Source: Methylomagnum ishizawai (GTDB lineage: Bacteria > Pseudomonadota > Gammaproteobacteria > Methylococcales > Methylococcaceae). Taken from it: a stretch of DNA of 64,000 nt. The notes beneath the pieces are model-generated. The model was not told the origin of the DNA. It was given only the letters and a program-made list of their open reading frames with translations, and did not search any database. The stretch covers positions 62,001 through 126,000 of the forward strand of contig NZ_FXAM01000003.1 in NCBI RefSeq assembly GCF_900155475.1, in the 5' to 3' direction. Shown here in pieces: positions 17,950 through 26,733 of the stretch. The translations under genes and the position numbers were made by a program. Every line of letters starts with the position of its first letter. Position 1 is the stretch's first letter.

Positions 17950-19125
17950 ATGGCTAAAATCCTCCTCCCCATCCTCCTGCTGCTGGCCGGCATCGCCGGT
18001 ACCTGGGCCTTGCTCATCCACCGCCCCCAGGCCGAACCCCAAGCGCCCCAAGCCGAGATTCCCCTGGTACGGACGCTGCGGGTGGAACCCCAAACCCTGC
18101 GCCTCGATGTGCATTCCCAAGGCGTGGCGACCCCGCGTACCGAGATCGACTTGGTGCCGGAAGTCGCGGGCAAGGTGGTGTTCCTGCATCCGGGCTTGGT
18201 CTCGGGCGGCTTCTTCGAGTCCGGCGACATCCTGCTCGGCATCGATCCCCGCGATTACGACCTCGCCATCGCCGAGGCCCAGGCCCGCATCGCCGAGGCC
18301 AAGCGCCAACTGGCTTCGGAAGAAGCCCAGGCGGAACAGGCCCGCAGCGAATGGCAAGCCCTGGGCGAGGGCCAGCCGACGCCCCTGACCCTGCACGAGC
18401 CGCAATTGGCCGAAGCCCGCGCCAAGCTGACGGCGGCGGAAGCCGATCTGGTCCGCGCCAAACTCCGCCGCGCCCGGGCCGATTGGCGGGTGCCCTTCGC
18501 CGGGCGGGTGCGTGAACGGCGGGTCGGCCTCGGCCAATACGTGCAACCGGGCGACAAGCTCGCCCGCCTGTATTCCACCGATGCCGTCGAAATCCGCCTG
18601 CCCATCGCCCCCGACCAACTGGCTTATCTGGACCTGCCCCTGGCCCGCGCAGGCCGGACCGGGGACGGTCCCAAGGTGATGCTCAGCGCCGAGCTGTCCG
18701 GCGCGGTCCAGCGCTGGGAGGGCCGTATCGTCCGGGTGGACGGCATGTTGGACGAAACCACCGGGATGCTTCACGCCATCGCCGAGGTGCGCGATCCCTA
18801 CGCCCCATCCAAGGCCCGGCCTCCGCTGCTGGCCGGCTTGTTCGTGCAGGCGGATATCGCGGGCCGGGAGCAACCGGGCTTGTTCGCGCTGCCACCGGGC
18901 GCGGTCAACTCCTCCCAGGAAGCCATGCTGGTGGACGCGGACGGCCATTTGCACCTCCGCCGCCTGGGCGTGCTGCGTAACGAACCGAACCGGGTCCTGG
19001 TCCGGGACGGGCTCGCCGCCGGGGACCGGGTGGTGGTGGCGGGCGTCCAGGTGCCGGTGGAAGGCATGGTGGTCAGGCTGGCGGAAGATACCGCCGCGCC
19101 CGCAGGGGGGAAACCCCCGCCATGA
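17950..19125 (+). CDS. RND/MFP periplasmic adaptor subunit
   Basis: This 391-aa membrane-fusion protein begins with a signal anchor (KILLPILLLLAGIAGTWALL), followed by a lipoyl/barrel-sandwich half (GVATPRTEIDLVPEVAGKV), an alpha-hairpin (LAIAEAQARIAEAKRQLASEEAQAEQ) and the second lipoyl half (DWRVPFAGRVRERRVGLGQYV). It links the pump to the outer-membrane channel. A 157-nt gap separates it from the preceding gene; I see no clear terminator or promoter there, so co-transcription is likely but not proven. Confidence 0.88.
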   Translation: MAKILLPILLLLAGIAGTWALLIHRPQAEPQAPQAEIPLVRTLRVEPQTLRLDVHSQGVATPRTEIDLVPEVAGKVVFLHPGLVSGGFFESGDILLGIDPRDYDLAIAEAQARIAEAKRQLASEEAQAEQARSEWQALGEGQPTPLTLHEPQLAEARAKLTAAEADLVRAKLRRARADWRVPFAGRVRERRVGLGQYVQPGDKLARLYSTDAVEIRLPIAPDQLAYLDLPLARAGRTGDGPKVMLSAELSGAVQRWEGRIVRVDGMLDETTGMLHAIAEVRDPYAPSKARPPLLAGLFVQADIAGREQPGLFALPPGAVNSSQEAMLVDADGHLHLRRLGVLRNEPNRVLVRDGLAAGDRVVVAGVQVPVEGMVVRLAEDTAAPAGGKPPP

Positions 19126-19207
19126 ACGCCGCCGCCCGGCCCTAAAGACACCCAGGGTGGACCCGCTGCCCACCCGCATGCCTAAAACCACCCCCCGACG
19201 GAATTCG

Positions 19208-22200
19208 ATGACGCCGCCATCCCCGCACCCCCCCTCCTCCTTGATCGGCTGGTTCGCCGCCAACCCGGTCGCGGCCAACCTGCTGATGCTGCTGATCCTG
19301 ATCGGCGGAACGGTCGGCGCCCTCACCATGGACAAGGAGGTTTTCCCCCGCTTCAGCCCGCAACTCGTCGAGGTCCGGGCGGTGTATCCGGGAGCCGGGC
19401 CGGTCGAGATCGAGGAATCGGTGTGCGTCCGCATCGAGGAGGCGATCTACGACCTGCCGGGCGTCAAGCGCCTGAACACCGAGATCACCGAGGGCGAATG
19501 CCTGGTCAAGGTGGCCATCCTGCCGGACCACGACAAACCGACGGTCATGGGCGCGGTGCGCGGGCGGGTCCAGGCGATTCCCCGGTTGCCGCCGACATTG
19601 GAAAAGATCGAGGTGCGCGAAGCCGTCCGCGACGGCGACGATGGTGTTATCTGGGTCGCCCTGCACGGGCCGACCGACCCCCTGACCCTGAAGCAAATCG
19701 GCGAGCGCGTACAAGGCGACTTGACCCGCATCCCCGGCGTGACCCGCGCCCTGAATTACAACGAGACCGCTTACGAAATCGCCATCGAGGTGGCTTCGGC
19801 CAAACTGCGCCAATACCGGCTGTCCCTGCGCGAGGTGGCGGAAGCCGTGCGCCGGGCGTCCTTGAACCTGGCGGGCGGCTTGGTGAAGACGCCGGCCGGG
19901 GAATTGTTACTGCGGGTCAACGGCCAGGCGGTGGATGGTGCCGCCATCGCCGCCTTGGTGCTGCGTACCGGCCCGGAAGGGTCCAAGGTACGGCTGGGCG
20001 ATGTCGCCACCATCCGCGACGGCCTGGAGGAACGGCTGTCGGAATGGCACCACAACGGCGAAACCGGCCAGGGCTGGGAAGTCCACGCCGAACACGACAC
20101 CGTCGCGGTGGCGCAGCGGATCAAAGCCTATGTGGCGGACCAATCCACACAGTTGCCGCAGGGGCTGGCGCTCACCACCTGGTGGGATGATTCCGAGGCC
20201 TACGAGGAACGGGTGCGGACCCTGGTGGAAGACGGCGTCAGCGGTTTCGCCCTGGTGTGCCTGGTGCTGACCCTGTTCCTGCGCCTGCGGGTCGCGCTCT
20301 GGGCCGGGGTCGGCATCCTCACCTCGATCTTCGGGGCGCTGTGGTTGATGCCGGTCTTCGGGGTCTCCCTCAACATGCTGTCCTTGTTCGGTTTCCTGCT
20401 GGCCATGGGCATCCTGGTGGACGACGCCATCATCATCGGGGAAAGCGTGCATAGCCAGCAGGAGTCTGGTGTTTCCAACTTGTCCGCAGCCGTCCGTGGC
20501 ACCGAGGCGGTCGCCTTGCCGGTGGTGGTGTCGGTGCTGATCGCCCTGGCCGCCTTCCTGCCCGGTTTGTTCCTGCCCGGTTGGGCCGGCCAGATGATGC
20601 GGCCCATCTGCCTGATCATGATCCTGACCTTGGTGTTCTCCCTGGTCGAAGCCTTGCTGATCCTGCCGGCCCACTTGGCGGCCCCGTCCAAGCAGCGGCC
20701 CGCCGTCCCCTCCCGGTTGGAACGGCTGCGCGGCTGGCTCAACCGCGGCTTGGACCGCTTCGTCCTCCGGGTCTACCACCCCTTCCTGGAAACCGCCCTG
20801 GCCTGGCGCTATCTCACCGTGGCCGTCTTCGTGGTGCTGCTGTTGCTGTGTTGGGCCTTGGTGGCCAGCGACCGGGTGCGCCAATCCCTCAACCCGGATG
20901 TCACCAAGGACAGTTTCTGGGTCAGCCTGAGCGTGCCGCCGGGCACCCCCTACACCGAAACCCGCACCCTGGCGGGCCGGGTGGAGCGGGCCTTGTTCGG
21001 CTTGCGCGACGAGTACGACCGCCAGAACGGCGGAGCCAGCCCAAGCATCATCGTCAACCTGGAAACCATCGTCTGGGAACACGCGGCCGGGTTCTGGATC
21101 GAGTTCTCGCCGACGGGTCGCCAGCGCGTCGTGGTCGCCGATTTCGTCCGGGAATGGCGCAAGCGCATCGGCGACCTGGGCTCCGGCAAGATCGATTTTC
21201 TGTACCGGGAGGGCGATGTGCCCTACGACCTCGAATTCGACCTGGGCTCCACCAATCCCGCGCTGTTGACGCCCGCCGTCGAGCGGCTCAAGCAACGGTT
21301 GGCCGCCCAGGCCGGGGTATACGACGTGGTGGATTCCGCCGAACCGGGCAAGCCGGAAGTGCGCTTGACCCTGAAACCCCAGGCCGAGCGCTTGGGCTTG
21401 AGCCTGGAAGACCTGGCCGAACAAGTGCGCCGGGGCTATTACGGCGAGGAAGCGCAGCGTTTCCAACGTGGTCGCAACGAGGTCAAGGTGATGGTGCGCT
21501 ATCCCCGCGCCGAGCGCGAATCCCTGGACAGCCTACGTGCCTTGCCGGTCAGCCTGCCGGACGGGGCGGCGGCTCCGCTGGGCACCTTGGCCGAAGTCGC
21601 CCTGGCCCCCGGCAATGCCAAGCTCATCCGGCAGGACCGCCGCCGCGTCCTCAAGGTGCAGGCGCGGGTCGATCCCCAACTGGCCGACGCCAACGCGCTG
21701 TACAAACAACTGGAAGCCGGCGAACTGCCTGAACTGCGGCGCGACTTCCCCGGCCTGGATATCGATATCGGCCAGGAACGCCAGGAAGAACAGGCCATGG
21801 CTTCGGCCCTGGGCCAGAACACGCTGATTTCGCTGGTGGTGATTTACGCGCTGATCGCCGTCCCGTTCCGCTCCTACCTGAAACCGCTGATCTTCCTGCT
21901 GGCCGCGCCGGTGGCGTGGTGCGGCGCGGTCTTGGCGCACTGGGCGGCGGGCTTGCCGCTGTCCATGGAGTCCATGGTGGGCATGATCGCCGCCAGCGGC
22001 GTGGTGGTGAACGATAGCCTGGTGCTGTTGGACTATATCCGGGAGCGGGAGCTCGACGAACCGGCGTCTAATCTCGTCCTCGAAGCCTGCACCGCCCGCT
22101 TCCGGCCCATCCTGCTGGCGTTCTTGACCAATTTCGCCGGTTTCCTGCCGACCTTATTGGAAACCAGCACCCAGGCCCAATTCCTGATCCCCATGACCCT

Positions 22201-22315
22201 GTCCTTGTCGGCGGGCTTGTTGCTGGGCATGGCGGCCAGTTTGGTGCTGACCCCGGTGGGCTATGTGATTTTGAACAGCCCTGGGGAGGCGGCTCCGGGG
22301 CGGGCTTCCGATTGA
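19208..22315 (+). CDS. RND-type efflux pump, AcrB superfamily
   Basis: This pump of about 1035 aa has the 12-helix RND plan with two large periplasmic loops. Helix 1 follows the start (LIGWFAANPVAANLLMLL), and helix 4 carries the proton-relay Asp pair (GILVDDAIIIGES). In helix 10 the segment reads GVVVNDSLVLLDY, so the AcrB Lys940 position is not Lys; this is usual in the branch of environmental RND pumps related to acriflavin resistance proteins. Three in-frame starts exist (GTG 19157, ATG 19178, ATG 19208). I took 19208 because the typical family N-terminus begins just after it. As last gene of the +-strand cluster it probably exports the mature product from the periplasm. Confidence 0.9.
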   Translation: MTPPSPHPPSSLIGWFAANPVAANLLMLLILIGGTVGALTMDKEVFPRFSPQLVEVRAVYPGAGPVEIEESVCVRIEEAIYDLPGVKRLNTEITEGECLVKVAILPDHDKPTVMGAVRGRVQAIPRLPPTLEKIEVREAVRDGDDGVIWVALHGPTDPLTLKQIGERVQGDLTRIPGVTRALNYNETAYEIAIEVASAKLRQYRLSLREVAEAVRRASLNLAGGLVKTPAGELLLRVNGQAVDGAAIAALVLRTGPEGSKVRLGDVATIRDGLEERLSEWHHNGETGQGWEVHAEHDTVAVAQRIKAYVADQSTQLPQGLALTTWWDDSEAYEERVRTLVEDGVSGFALVCLVLTLFLRLRVALWAGVGILTSIFGALWLMPVFGVSLNMLSLFGFLLAMGILVDDAIIIGESVHSQQESGVSNLSAAVRGTEAVALPVVVSVLIALAAFLPGLFLPGWAGQMMRPICLIMILTLVFSLVEALLILPAHLAAPSKQRPAVPSRLERLRGWLNRGLDRFVLRVYHPFLETALAWRYLTVAVFVVLLLLCWALVASDRVRQSLNPDVTKDSFWVSLSVPPGTPYTETRTLAGRVERALFGLRDEYDRQNGGASPSIIVNLETIVWEHAAGFWIEFSPTGRQRVVVADFVREWRKRIGDLGSGKIDFLYREGDVPYDLEFDLGSTNPALLTPAVERLKQRLAAQAGVYDVVDSAEPGKPEVRLTLKPQAERLGLSLEDLAEQVRRGYYGEEAQRFQRGRNEVKVMVRYPRAERESLDSLRALPVSLPDGAAAPLGTLAEVALAPGNAKLIRQDRRRVLKVQARVDPQLADANALYKQLEAGELPELRRDFPGLDIDIGQERQEEQAMASALGQNTLISLVVIYALIAVPFRSYLKPLIFLLAAPVAWCGAVLAHWAAGLPLSMESMVGMIAASGVVVNDSLVLLDYIRERELDEPASNLVLEACTARFRPILLAFLTNFAGFLPTLLETSTQAQFLIPMTLSLSAGLLLGMAASLVLTPVGYVILNSPGEAAPGRASD

Positions 22316-22520
22316 AATCCAGCCAATGTTCCCCAGCGGAATGGCCGTGGAAGCCCGCAATCCCATTCCGCCGGCTCCCTTCCCCATACCACCAGGACAT
22401 CTGGACCGCCGGCCTTGGGGGGCAGTCTCCAGGTCGGCTCCACCCGGCCTACCCCATCTATAGGTAACACTCTGTAGCGATTCCGATGCTTTACATTGGG
22501 GAATCCACCGGGTAGCTTGT

Positions 22521-22543
22521 CGCTATTATTTTTTTATATAGCG
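22521..22543. promoter_or_regulatory. ModE-like operator 1
   Basis: The site reads CGCTATTAT-N5-TATATAGCG. ModE operators are imperfect palindromes of about 24 bp with CG ends and TATA-rich arms; this copy is one base shorter in the middle. It lies upstream of the molybdate-binding-protein-like genes. Confidence 0.55.
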
Positions 22544-22699
22544 TAGTGCCGATTCATTCGTATCCTGATGGTCACTTTGTGCAAATCTGGGCCAGCATAT
22601 CGGCATCATTCCGGGCCGTGACGATCCATCCCGCTCGGATATAGGGCGATCATACGGCGATGCGGATGGTTTGATTGACGCGAGCGATGGTTGAATCTA

Positions 22700-22723
22700 C
22701 GCTATATAAAATTTTTTATAGCG
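22700..22723. promoter_or_regulatory. ModE-like operator 2
   Basis: The site reads CGCTATATA-N6-TTTATAGCG, 24 bp with perfect 7-bp outer arms (CGCTATA/TATAGCG). It has the same layout as the box at 32492-32515. A molybdate-loaded ModE protein (encoded nearby) would be expected to bind and repress. Confidence 0.7.
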
Positions 22724-23096
22724 ATGCTGATTTAAATCAGTCATAGATAACTACACCTCTCTAATTGTACGACTAGCTGTGGGAGGTGCTGTGTGCCTTG
22801 CGCAAGAGCGTGGAATGGAGCGGCGACATGGCGGCATAGACACCCGCTGTTTCGTGGGAAACCGTGTGGTAGCGCGTTTGCGGGCGGAACGGAAGCCGCC
22901 GAAACGGCGTCGAGCCAGCGCGGAAGTATTGGCGCGGCGTTGGTTGGAGGGGGGCGGGGCCGGGCAGGATGTGCGCGGTCGCGGAGTGAAGAGGTGTTCC
23001 GGTGTGGGCCGGCAGCCGTCGAGGCGGTGGTCCGGGTTCGGCCACCCGGTGCCGGTTTGATCTTTATTGGATTGTCAACCGATTAGAGGAATTCTG

Positions 23097-23909
23097 ATGT
23101 TCGTAAGCAAGTTCAAGCATCTCGCGTTGGCGGTATCGGCCGCCATGCTGCTCTGCCCGTCCGCGCAGGCGGCGAGTTCGATCACCGTTTCGGTCACGCC
23201 CATCGCGGCGAATGCCGTCGCCGACCTCGTCTCCGACTTCCTGAATGCGTTTCCCACGTCAGGGTACAGTGTTTCCCTGAAAATCGTGTCGGATGCCGCC
23301 GCGAAAGACGGCATTGTCGCCGGTAACGCGCCGGTTCCCGACCTGTTCCTGTCGAAGTCTTTCGTCGCGCCGCTGGACCTGAAGCTGAACCATCCGACGC
23401 TTATCGTCGGCGATCCATTCCCCTACGCGGAGGATACGCTCGTCCTCTATTCCAGCGCGGACAAAAATATCGATATCAGCGGGGGCGTCCCGTCGTTCAG
23501 CCATCTCCAACCGTTCTCCATACCGACCCCCGCCACCTTGGACCCCTATGGCGTCGCCGCGGCCCTGGTGCTCAAGGGCACTTATTTGCGTGCCGTCAGG
23601 AATGGGCTGGTACTCAAAACGGAAGACGCCGCCGGTTCCTACGCGGCGGTCGAATATCTGACCACGTCCTATGGCTTCACCGGCAAATCGCAAATCTGTT
23701 CGGCCGTCGCCGGCGTCGAGGAATTCGAGCCCGGCAGCTTCCACCACGAGTTCACTAATACCACCCCCATCGTGCTGGCTGGCGTGAAGATCGCGAGCAG
23801 CACGCGTACGGCGGCGCAAGAGACCGAATTGACGGACTTCGTCAATTACCTGACCGGCACCGGCAGCGTCAACTTCACCCAACATTGTTTCAAGCTTCCG
23901 GGGGCCTAG
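23097..23909 (+). CDS. ModA-like periplasmic substrate-binding protein, paralogue 1
   Basis: This 270-aa secreted protein has a clear signal peptide (LALAVSAAMLLCPSAQAAS). The mature part begins with a strand like ModA (ITVSVTPIAANAVADLV) and keeps the fold's hinge features (DLFLSKSF; DPYGVAAALVL). It shares with the next two proteins a Cys in KSQICSAV, a motif EPGSFHHEF, and a second Cys near the C-terminus (QHCFKL), suggesting a disulfide. The start at 23097 has AGAGGA 7-12 nt upstream. The molybdate role is inferred from the ModE boxes in front and from the Mo storage genes; the oxyanion ligands are not obvious, so another ligand is possible. Confidence 0.7.
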   Translation: MFVSKFKHLALAVSAAMLLCPSAQAASSITVSVTPIAANAVADLVSDFLNAFPTSGYSVSLKIVSDAAAKDGIVAGNAPVPDLFLSKSFVAPLDLKLNHPTLIVGDPFPYAEDTLVLYSSADKNIDISGGVPSFSHLQPFSIPTPATLDPYGVAAALVLKGTYLRAVRNGLVLKTEDAAGSYAAVEYLTTSYGFTGKSQICSAVAGVEEFEPGSFHHEFTNTTPIVLAGVKIASSTRTAAQETELTDFVNYLTGTGSVNFTQHCFKLPGA

Positions 23910-23964
23910 GCCTTGTTACCACCCAACCCAAGGTCTCGAATCAAACCTTCCAAAGGAAACCCTA

Positions 23965-24795
23965 ATGTCTAGCAGCAAGCTCAAAACCCTGGCGCTGTGC
24001 GCTTTACCGTTGACCGCTTTGGCAACCGCCCCCGCACAGGCGACCACCACGATTTATGTGGGTGTCGCGGCGAATTTCACCGCCACGATAAACGCCCTCA
24101 TCACGACGTATAAATTGCTCCATTCCGGGACCGATATCATCCCCACCTCCGATTCGTCCGCCAATTTGCAGAGCCAGATCATCAACCACACGGCCACTTA
24201 TGATCTGTTCCTTTCGGCCGACCAAACCCGTCCGCAACAACTCGCCACCAACTACCCGGCGCTCGTCATCGGCAGCCCTTTCAAATACGCCGTCGGCGAA
24301 CTCGAATTGTGGTCGAAGACCGTCGATATCAGCGCGGGTCTGCCATCCACGCTCACCACCGATATAGTCCTCGCCGACCCGAACAAGGCGCCCTATGGCA
24401 CCGCCGCCGCCCAGGTGCTGAGTTCGTCGCCCTGGTCCATCACCTGGCCCGCGAATCCCTATCCCCCGTCGGGTACCCCGCATGTCTTTACCCAGCCCAA
24501 TATCAGTTCGACCTATTCGGCGATCAACGCCGGAACCTATGCCTATGGTTTCATTGCCCAGTCTTCGATTTGTAGGTTGGTGAGCAGCGTAAAGACATTC
24601 AATTCCGGCTACCACCACACCTATCCGTATAACGTGGCCCCGACCCACAACCGCATCGAGCAGTACGCGATCGAGGTCGTGAACACATCGCGCGCATCCG
24701 CCGAGGACGCGTTGCTGGCGGATTTCATCGACTTCCTGACGGTGAATACCACCGGCACGAACATCGTGCTGTCCTATTGCTATTCGCTGACCTGA
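23965..24795 (+). CDS. ModA-like periplasmic substrate-binding protein, paralogue 2
   Basis: This 276-aa protein has a signal peptide (LALCALPLTALATAPAQA) followed by TTIYVGVAANFTATINALI, close to the N-terminal strand of molybdate-binding ModA. It repeats the family pattern: DLFLSADQT, DPNKAPYGTAAAQVL, a Cys in QSSICRLV, YHHTYPYN, and a C-terminal Cys (SYCYSL). It lies 55 nt after paralogue 1 with AAAGGAAA before the ATG, so the two are co-transcribed. No lipobox or membrane-permease gene follows. Confidence 0.72.
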   Translation: MSSSKLKTLALCALPLTALATAPAQATTTIYVGVAANFTATINALITTYKLLHSGTDIIPTSDSSANLQSQIINHTATYDLFLSADQTRPQQLATNYPALVIGSPFKYAVGELELWSKTVDISAGLPSTLTTDIVLADPNKAPYGTAAAQVLSSSPWSITWPANPYPPSGTPHVFTQPNISSTYSAINAGTYAYGFIAQSSICRLVSSVKTFNSGYHHTYPYNVAPTHNRIEQYAIEVVNTSRASAEDALLADFIDFLTVNTTGTNIVLSYCYSLT

Positions 24796-24804
24796 GAAAA
24801 GACG

Positions 24805-24829
24805 TTGCCGCCGGGAAACCCGGCGGCAA
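24805..24829 (+). terminator. Intercistronic hairpin after paralogue 2
   Basis: There is a perfect 11-bp stem, TTGCCGCCGGG, with a 3-nt AAA loop. No U-run follows, so it may stabilise the upstream mRNA or reduce read-through into paralogue 3 rather than be a full terminator. Confidence 0.5.
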
Positions 24830-24944
24830 TGCCATGGCAGACCAGTACAAAACCCATATCGCGGCCTAGGGCCGCCTAATCTCATTGGCCTGGCCCATCG
24901 GGTCCAGGCAATTACAGGCAAGTATTCAAAAAAGAGGTATTACC

Positions 24945-25829
24945 ATGTCACTTAAGAAAGTTTTAATTGGAATGTTGGGCGTGCCGTCCATGCTGTTGGT
25001 TACCGGGCCGGACGCTCATGCGGATATCTGGATCGGTGTCGATAATAGCTTCGGGAATGCCATGGTGGATTTGAGTACGTACTTCCAGTTGAACTACCCA
25101 AATTATCTGGATAAAGTACACGTAAAGATTGCCGGTTCCCCAACCTTCCGGGATGAAATATTGAACTCCGGGGCTAACGCATCGATCGACCTTTTTGTAT
25201 CCCCGAGTTCGGACCCTTCCGACCTATATAACAAATATCAGTTCGACCAGACCAGCCTGCCGGTGAGTCCGCCCTTCCCAATCGCCACGGATTCCGTAGT
25301 GCTTTTTTCCGGAGGGTTTCTTGCTTCTGTGAAGGGGGCTATCGATGTCGGCACAGGTTTCCCCATGGACCAGGATTTCTTGATGGCCGATCCGGTCAAG
25401 GACCCCTATGGCGCGGTGAGCGCCCAACTGCTTTCGAAGGTAGTGCCTTTAAAGTCCAGGGCGACGATGCTCAGCCATGTCAAAACTGTGGATGAGATCG
25501 GGCAAGCCTACGCGGGTGTTGCATTTCTCCCGGACTTCCCGACCGTTGGATTCGTCGCGAAATCCGCCGTGTGCAGCGCCGGCTTTGGCTGGGAGCCCGG
25601 CTCATATCACTATGAATTCCCCGCCGACTTGCGGTTTAACCAAATTAAAATCACTGGCGTGGCGGTCAATAAAAACCGTTCCAAGGAAGACACGGCCCAG
25701 TTGAATGCCTTTATACAGTTCATCAAGGGTAAAGACTCCCATACCAAGGATAGGGAATTGGCCTTGAAGGGTTATTGCTATATGCCCAGCGGTTCCGGCA
25801 CGTCCGGCACCGCCGACGCCGCTCTGTAA
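24945..25829 (+). CDS. ModA-like periplasmic substrate-binding protein, paralogue 3
   Basis: This 294-aa member is the most divergent of the three and has lower GC content. It has a signal peptide (VLIGMLGVPSMLLVTGPDAHA), then DIWIGVDNSFGNAMVDL. Shared marks are DLFVSPSSD, DPYGAVSAQLL, a Cys in KSAVCSAGFG, WEPGSYHYEF and a C-terminal Cys (KGYCYMP). The start has AAGAGG 8-13 nt upstream. The 149-nt gap with a strong hairpin suggests separate or reduced expression. Its stop is 79 nt from the stop of the convergent modE-like gene. Confidence 0.7.
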   Translation: MSLKKVLIGMLGVPSMLLVTGPDAHADIWIGVDNSFGNAMVDLSTYFQLNYPNYLDKVHVKIAGSPTFRDEILNSGANASIDLFVSPSSDPSDLYNKYQFDQTSLPVSPPFPIATDSVVLFSGGFLASVKGAIDVGTGFPMDQDFLMADPVKDPYGAVSAQLLSKVVPLKSRATMLSHVKTVDEIGQAYAGVAFLPDFPTVGFVAKSAVCSAGFGWEPGSYHYEFPADLRFNQIKITGVAVNKNRSKEDTAQLNAFIQFIKGKDSHTKDRELALKGYCYMPSGSGTSGTADAAL

Positions 25830-25841
25830 CGGGCTTTGCCA

Positions 25842-25866
25842 CCGTTCCCACGGGACGCGGGAACGG
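25842..25866. terminator. Hairpin between convergent genes
   Basis: CCGTTCCC and GGGAACGG pair over 8 bp with a 9-nt loop. It lies in the 79-nt space between paralogue 3 and the modE-like gene, followed by a second GC-rich hairpin. There is no U-run. Confidence 0.4.
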
Positions 25867-25908
25867 CGGCGCTCCCGCCGCCGGGCGGGACCGGCCCCCG
25901 CTGGCCGG

Positions 25909-26733
25909 TCACGGTTCCGCCACGGCCAGCACGACATCCTCCTCCTCGAAAACCGCCAGGGCGGAATCGCCCTCGCTCAGGTCCATCCGCGCCAAGCCCG
26001 CCTCGGTCACGATGGCCGCGAGCGAATCACCCCCAGGCAGGCGGATCACCACCTTGGTATTCACGCTGTCCGTCTGGATGCGCTCGACCTCGCCGCGCAA
26101 TTGGTTGTGGGCGGACAGCCGGTAGCCGCCGTCCGCCTTAACCACCATCACGGCATGGGCTTTGACCAGGGCCATCGCCTCCTTGCCGGTTTCCAAGCCC
26201 AGGCCGTCGGCGGACCGGGTCGTGAGCGCCGCCACCAGGCGTTCGCCGCCCTTGGTCGCCAGGATCACCTTGGCCTCCCCCGCGTCGCGCTCGACCGCGA
26301 GGATCCGCCCGGAAAGCTGGTTGCGGGCGCTGGCCTGGACCGACAGGCGCTGGAAAAATTCCCGGAACTCCCCGTCCGCCAACAAGGCCGCGTTGAGCTC
26401 TTGCAAAAACCGCCGGTGTTCCCCCTTGATTTTCAGGAACAGCGCCAAGAGCTTCTGGCCGGTGGGGGTCAGATAGGCACCGCCACCCTGGCGGCCCCCG
26501 ATCTCGGTCGCGACCAAGGCCCGGGGCGACAGGTTGTTGGCCCGGTCCAACATATCCCAGGCGCTTTTGTAGCTGATGCCGATCTTGCGGGCCGCCTGCG
26601 AGATGGAACCGGTCGCCACCACCGCCGCCAGGAAGTCGAAGAAGAGTTCGGTCAGGCCGCCGATCAGGCGTAATTCGGCGGCGACCGGCCCGCCGGACCG
26701 GTCCGCGTTGGATGCTTTCGGTTTTCTACCCAC
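25909..26733 (-). CDS. modE: ModE-type molybdate-responsive regulator, copy 1
   Basis: This 274-aa protein has an N-terminal winged helix (about 20-115: GSISQAARKIGISYKSAWDM and NNLSPRALVATEIGGRQGGG, the ModE signature region), followed by two Mop/TOBE molybdate-binding domains (SARNQLSGRILAVER about 135-200; SAHNQLRGEVERIQT about 205-270). The layout and length match Escherichia coli ModE. It is divergent from mosB and convergent with the ModA-like genes. It should bind the CGCTATA-type operators in this window when loaded with molybdate. Confidence 0.9.
   Translation of the reverse strand: MGRKPKASNADRSGGPVAAELRLIGGLTELFFDFLAAVVATGSISQAARKIGISYKSAWDMLDRANNLSPRALVATEIGGRQGGGAYLTPTGQKLLALFLKIKGEHRRFLQELNAALLADGEFREFFQRLSVQASARNQLSGRILAVERDAGEAKVILATKGGERLVAALTTRSADGLGLETGKEAMALVKAHAVMVVKADGGYRLSAHNQLRGEVERIQTDSVNTKVVIRLPGGDSLAAIVTEAGLARMDLSEGDSALAVFEEEDVVLAVAEP

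Larger units (their letters stand above)
22316..23096 (+). other. Intergenic control region in front of the ModA-like genes
   Basis: These 781 nt hold no convincing gene. The left half is AT-rich and carries two ModE-like boxes (22521-22543 and 22700-22723) and, right after the second, a perfect 14-bp palindrome CTGATTTAAATCAG (22727-22740). The right part (about 22775-23060) switches to GC-rich sequence with many short complementary blocks and ends in a good ribosome binding site (AGAGGAATTCTG) before the ATG at 23097. That part would make a structured leader of roughly 300 nt. Overlapping ORFs of 93-97 codons inside it have no recognisable protein features. Confidence 0.6.

Noticed and set aside
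19907-21466. Minus-strand open frame of 519 codons under the RND pump
   Set aside because: Gln/His-rich shadow of membrane helices; no ribosome binding site.
22779-23086. Overlapping ORFs of 93 and 97 codons before the ModA-like genes
   Set aside because: Arg/Gly/Ala-rich composition, no similarity to a family, overlapping in two frames; more likely an RNA leader.
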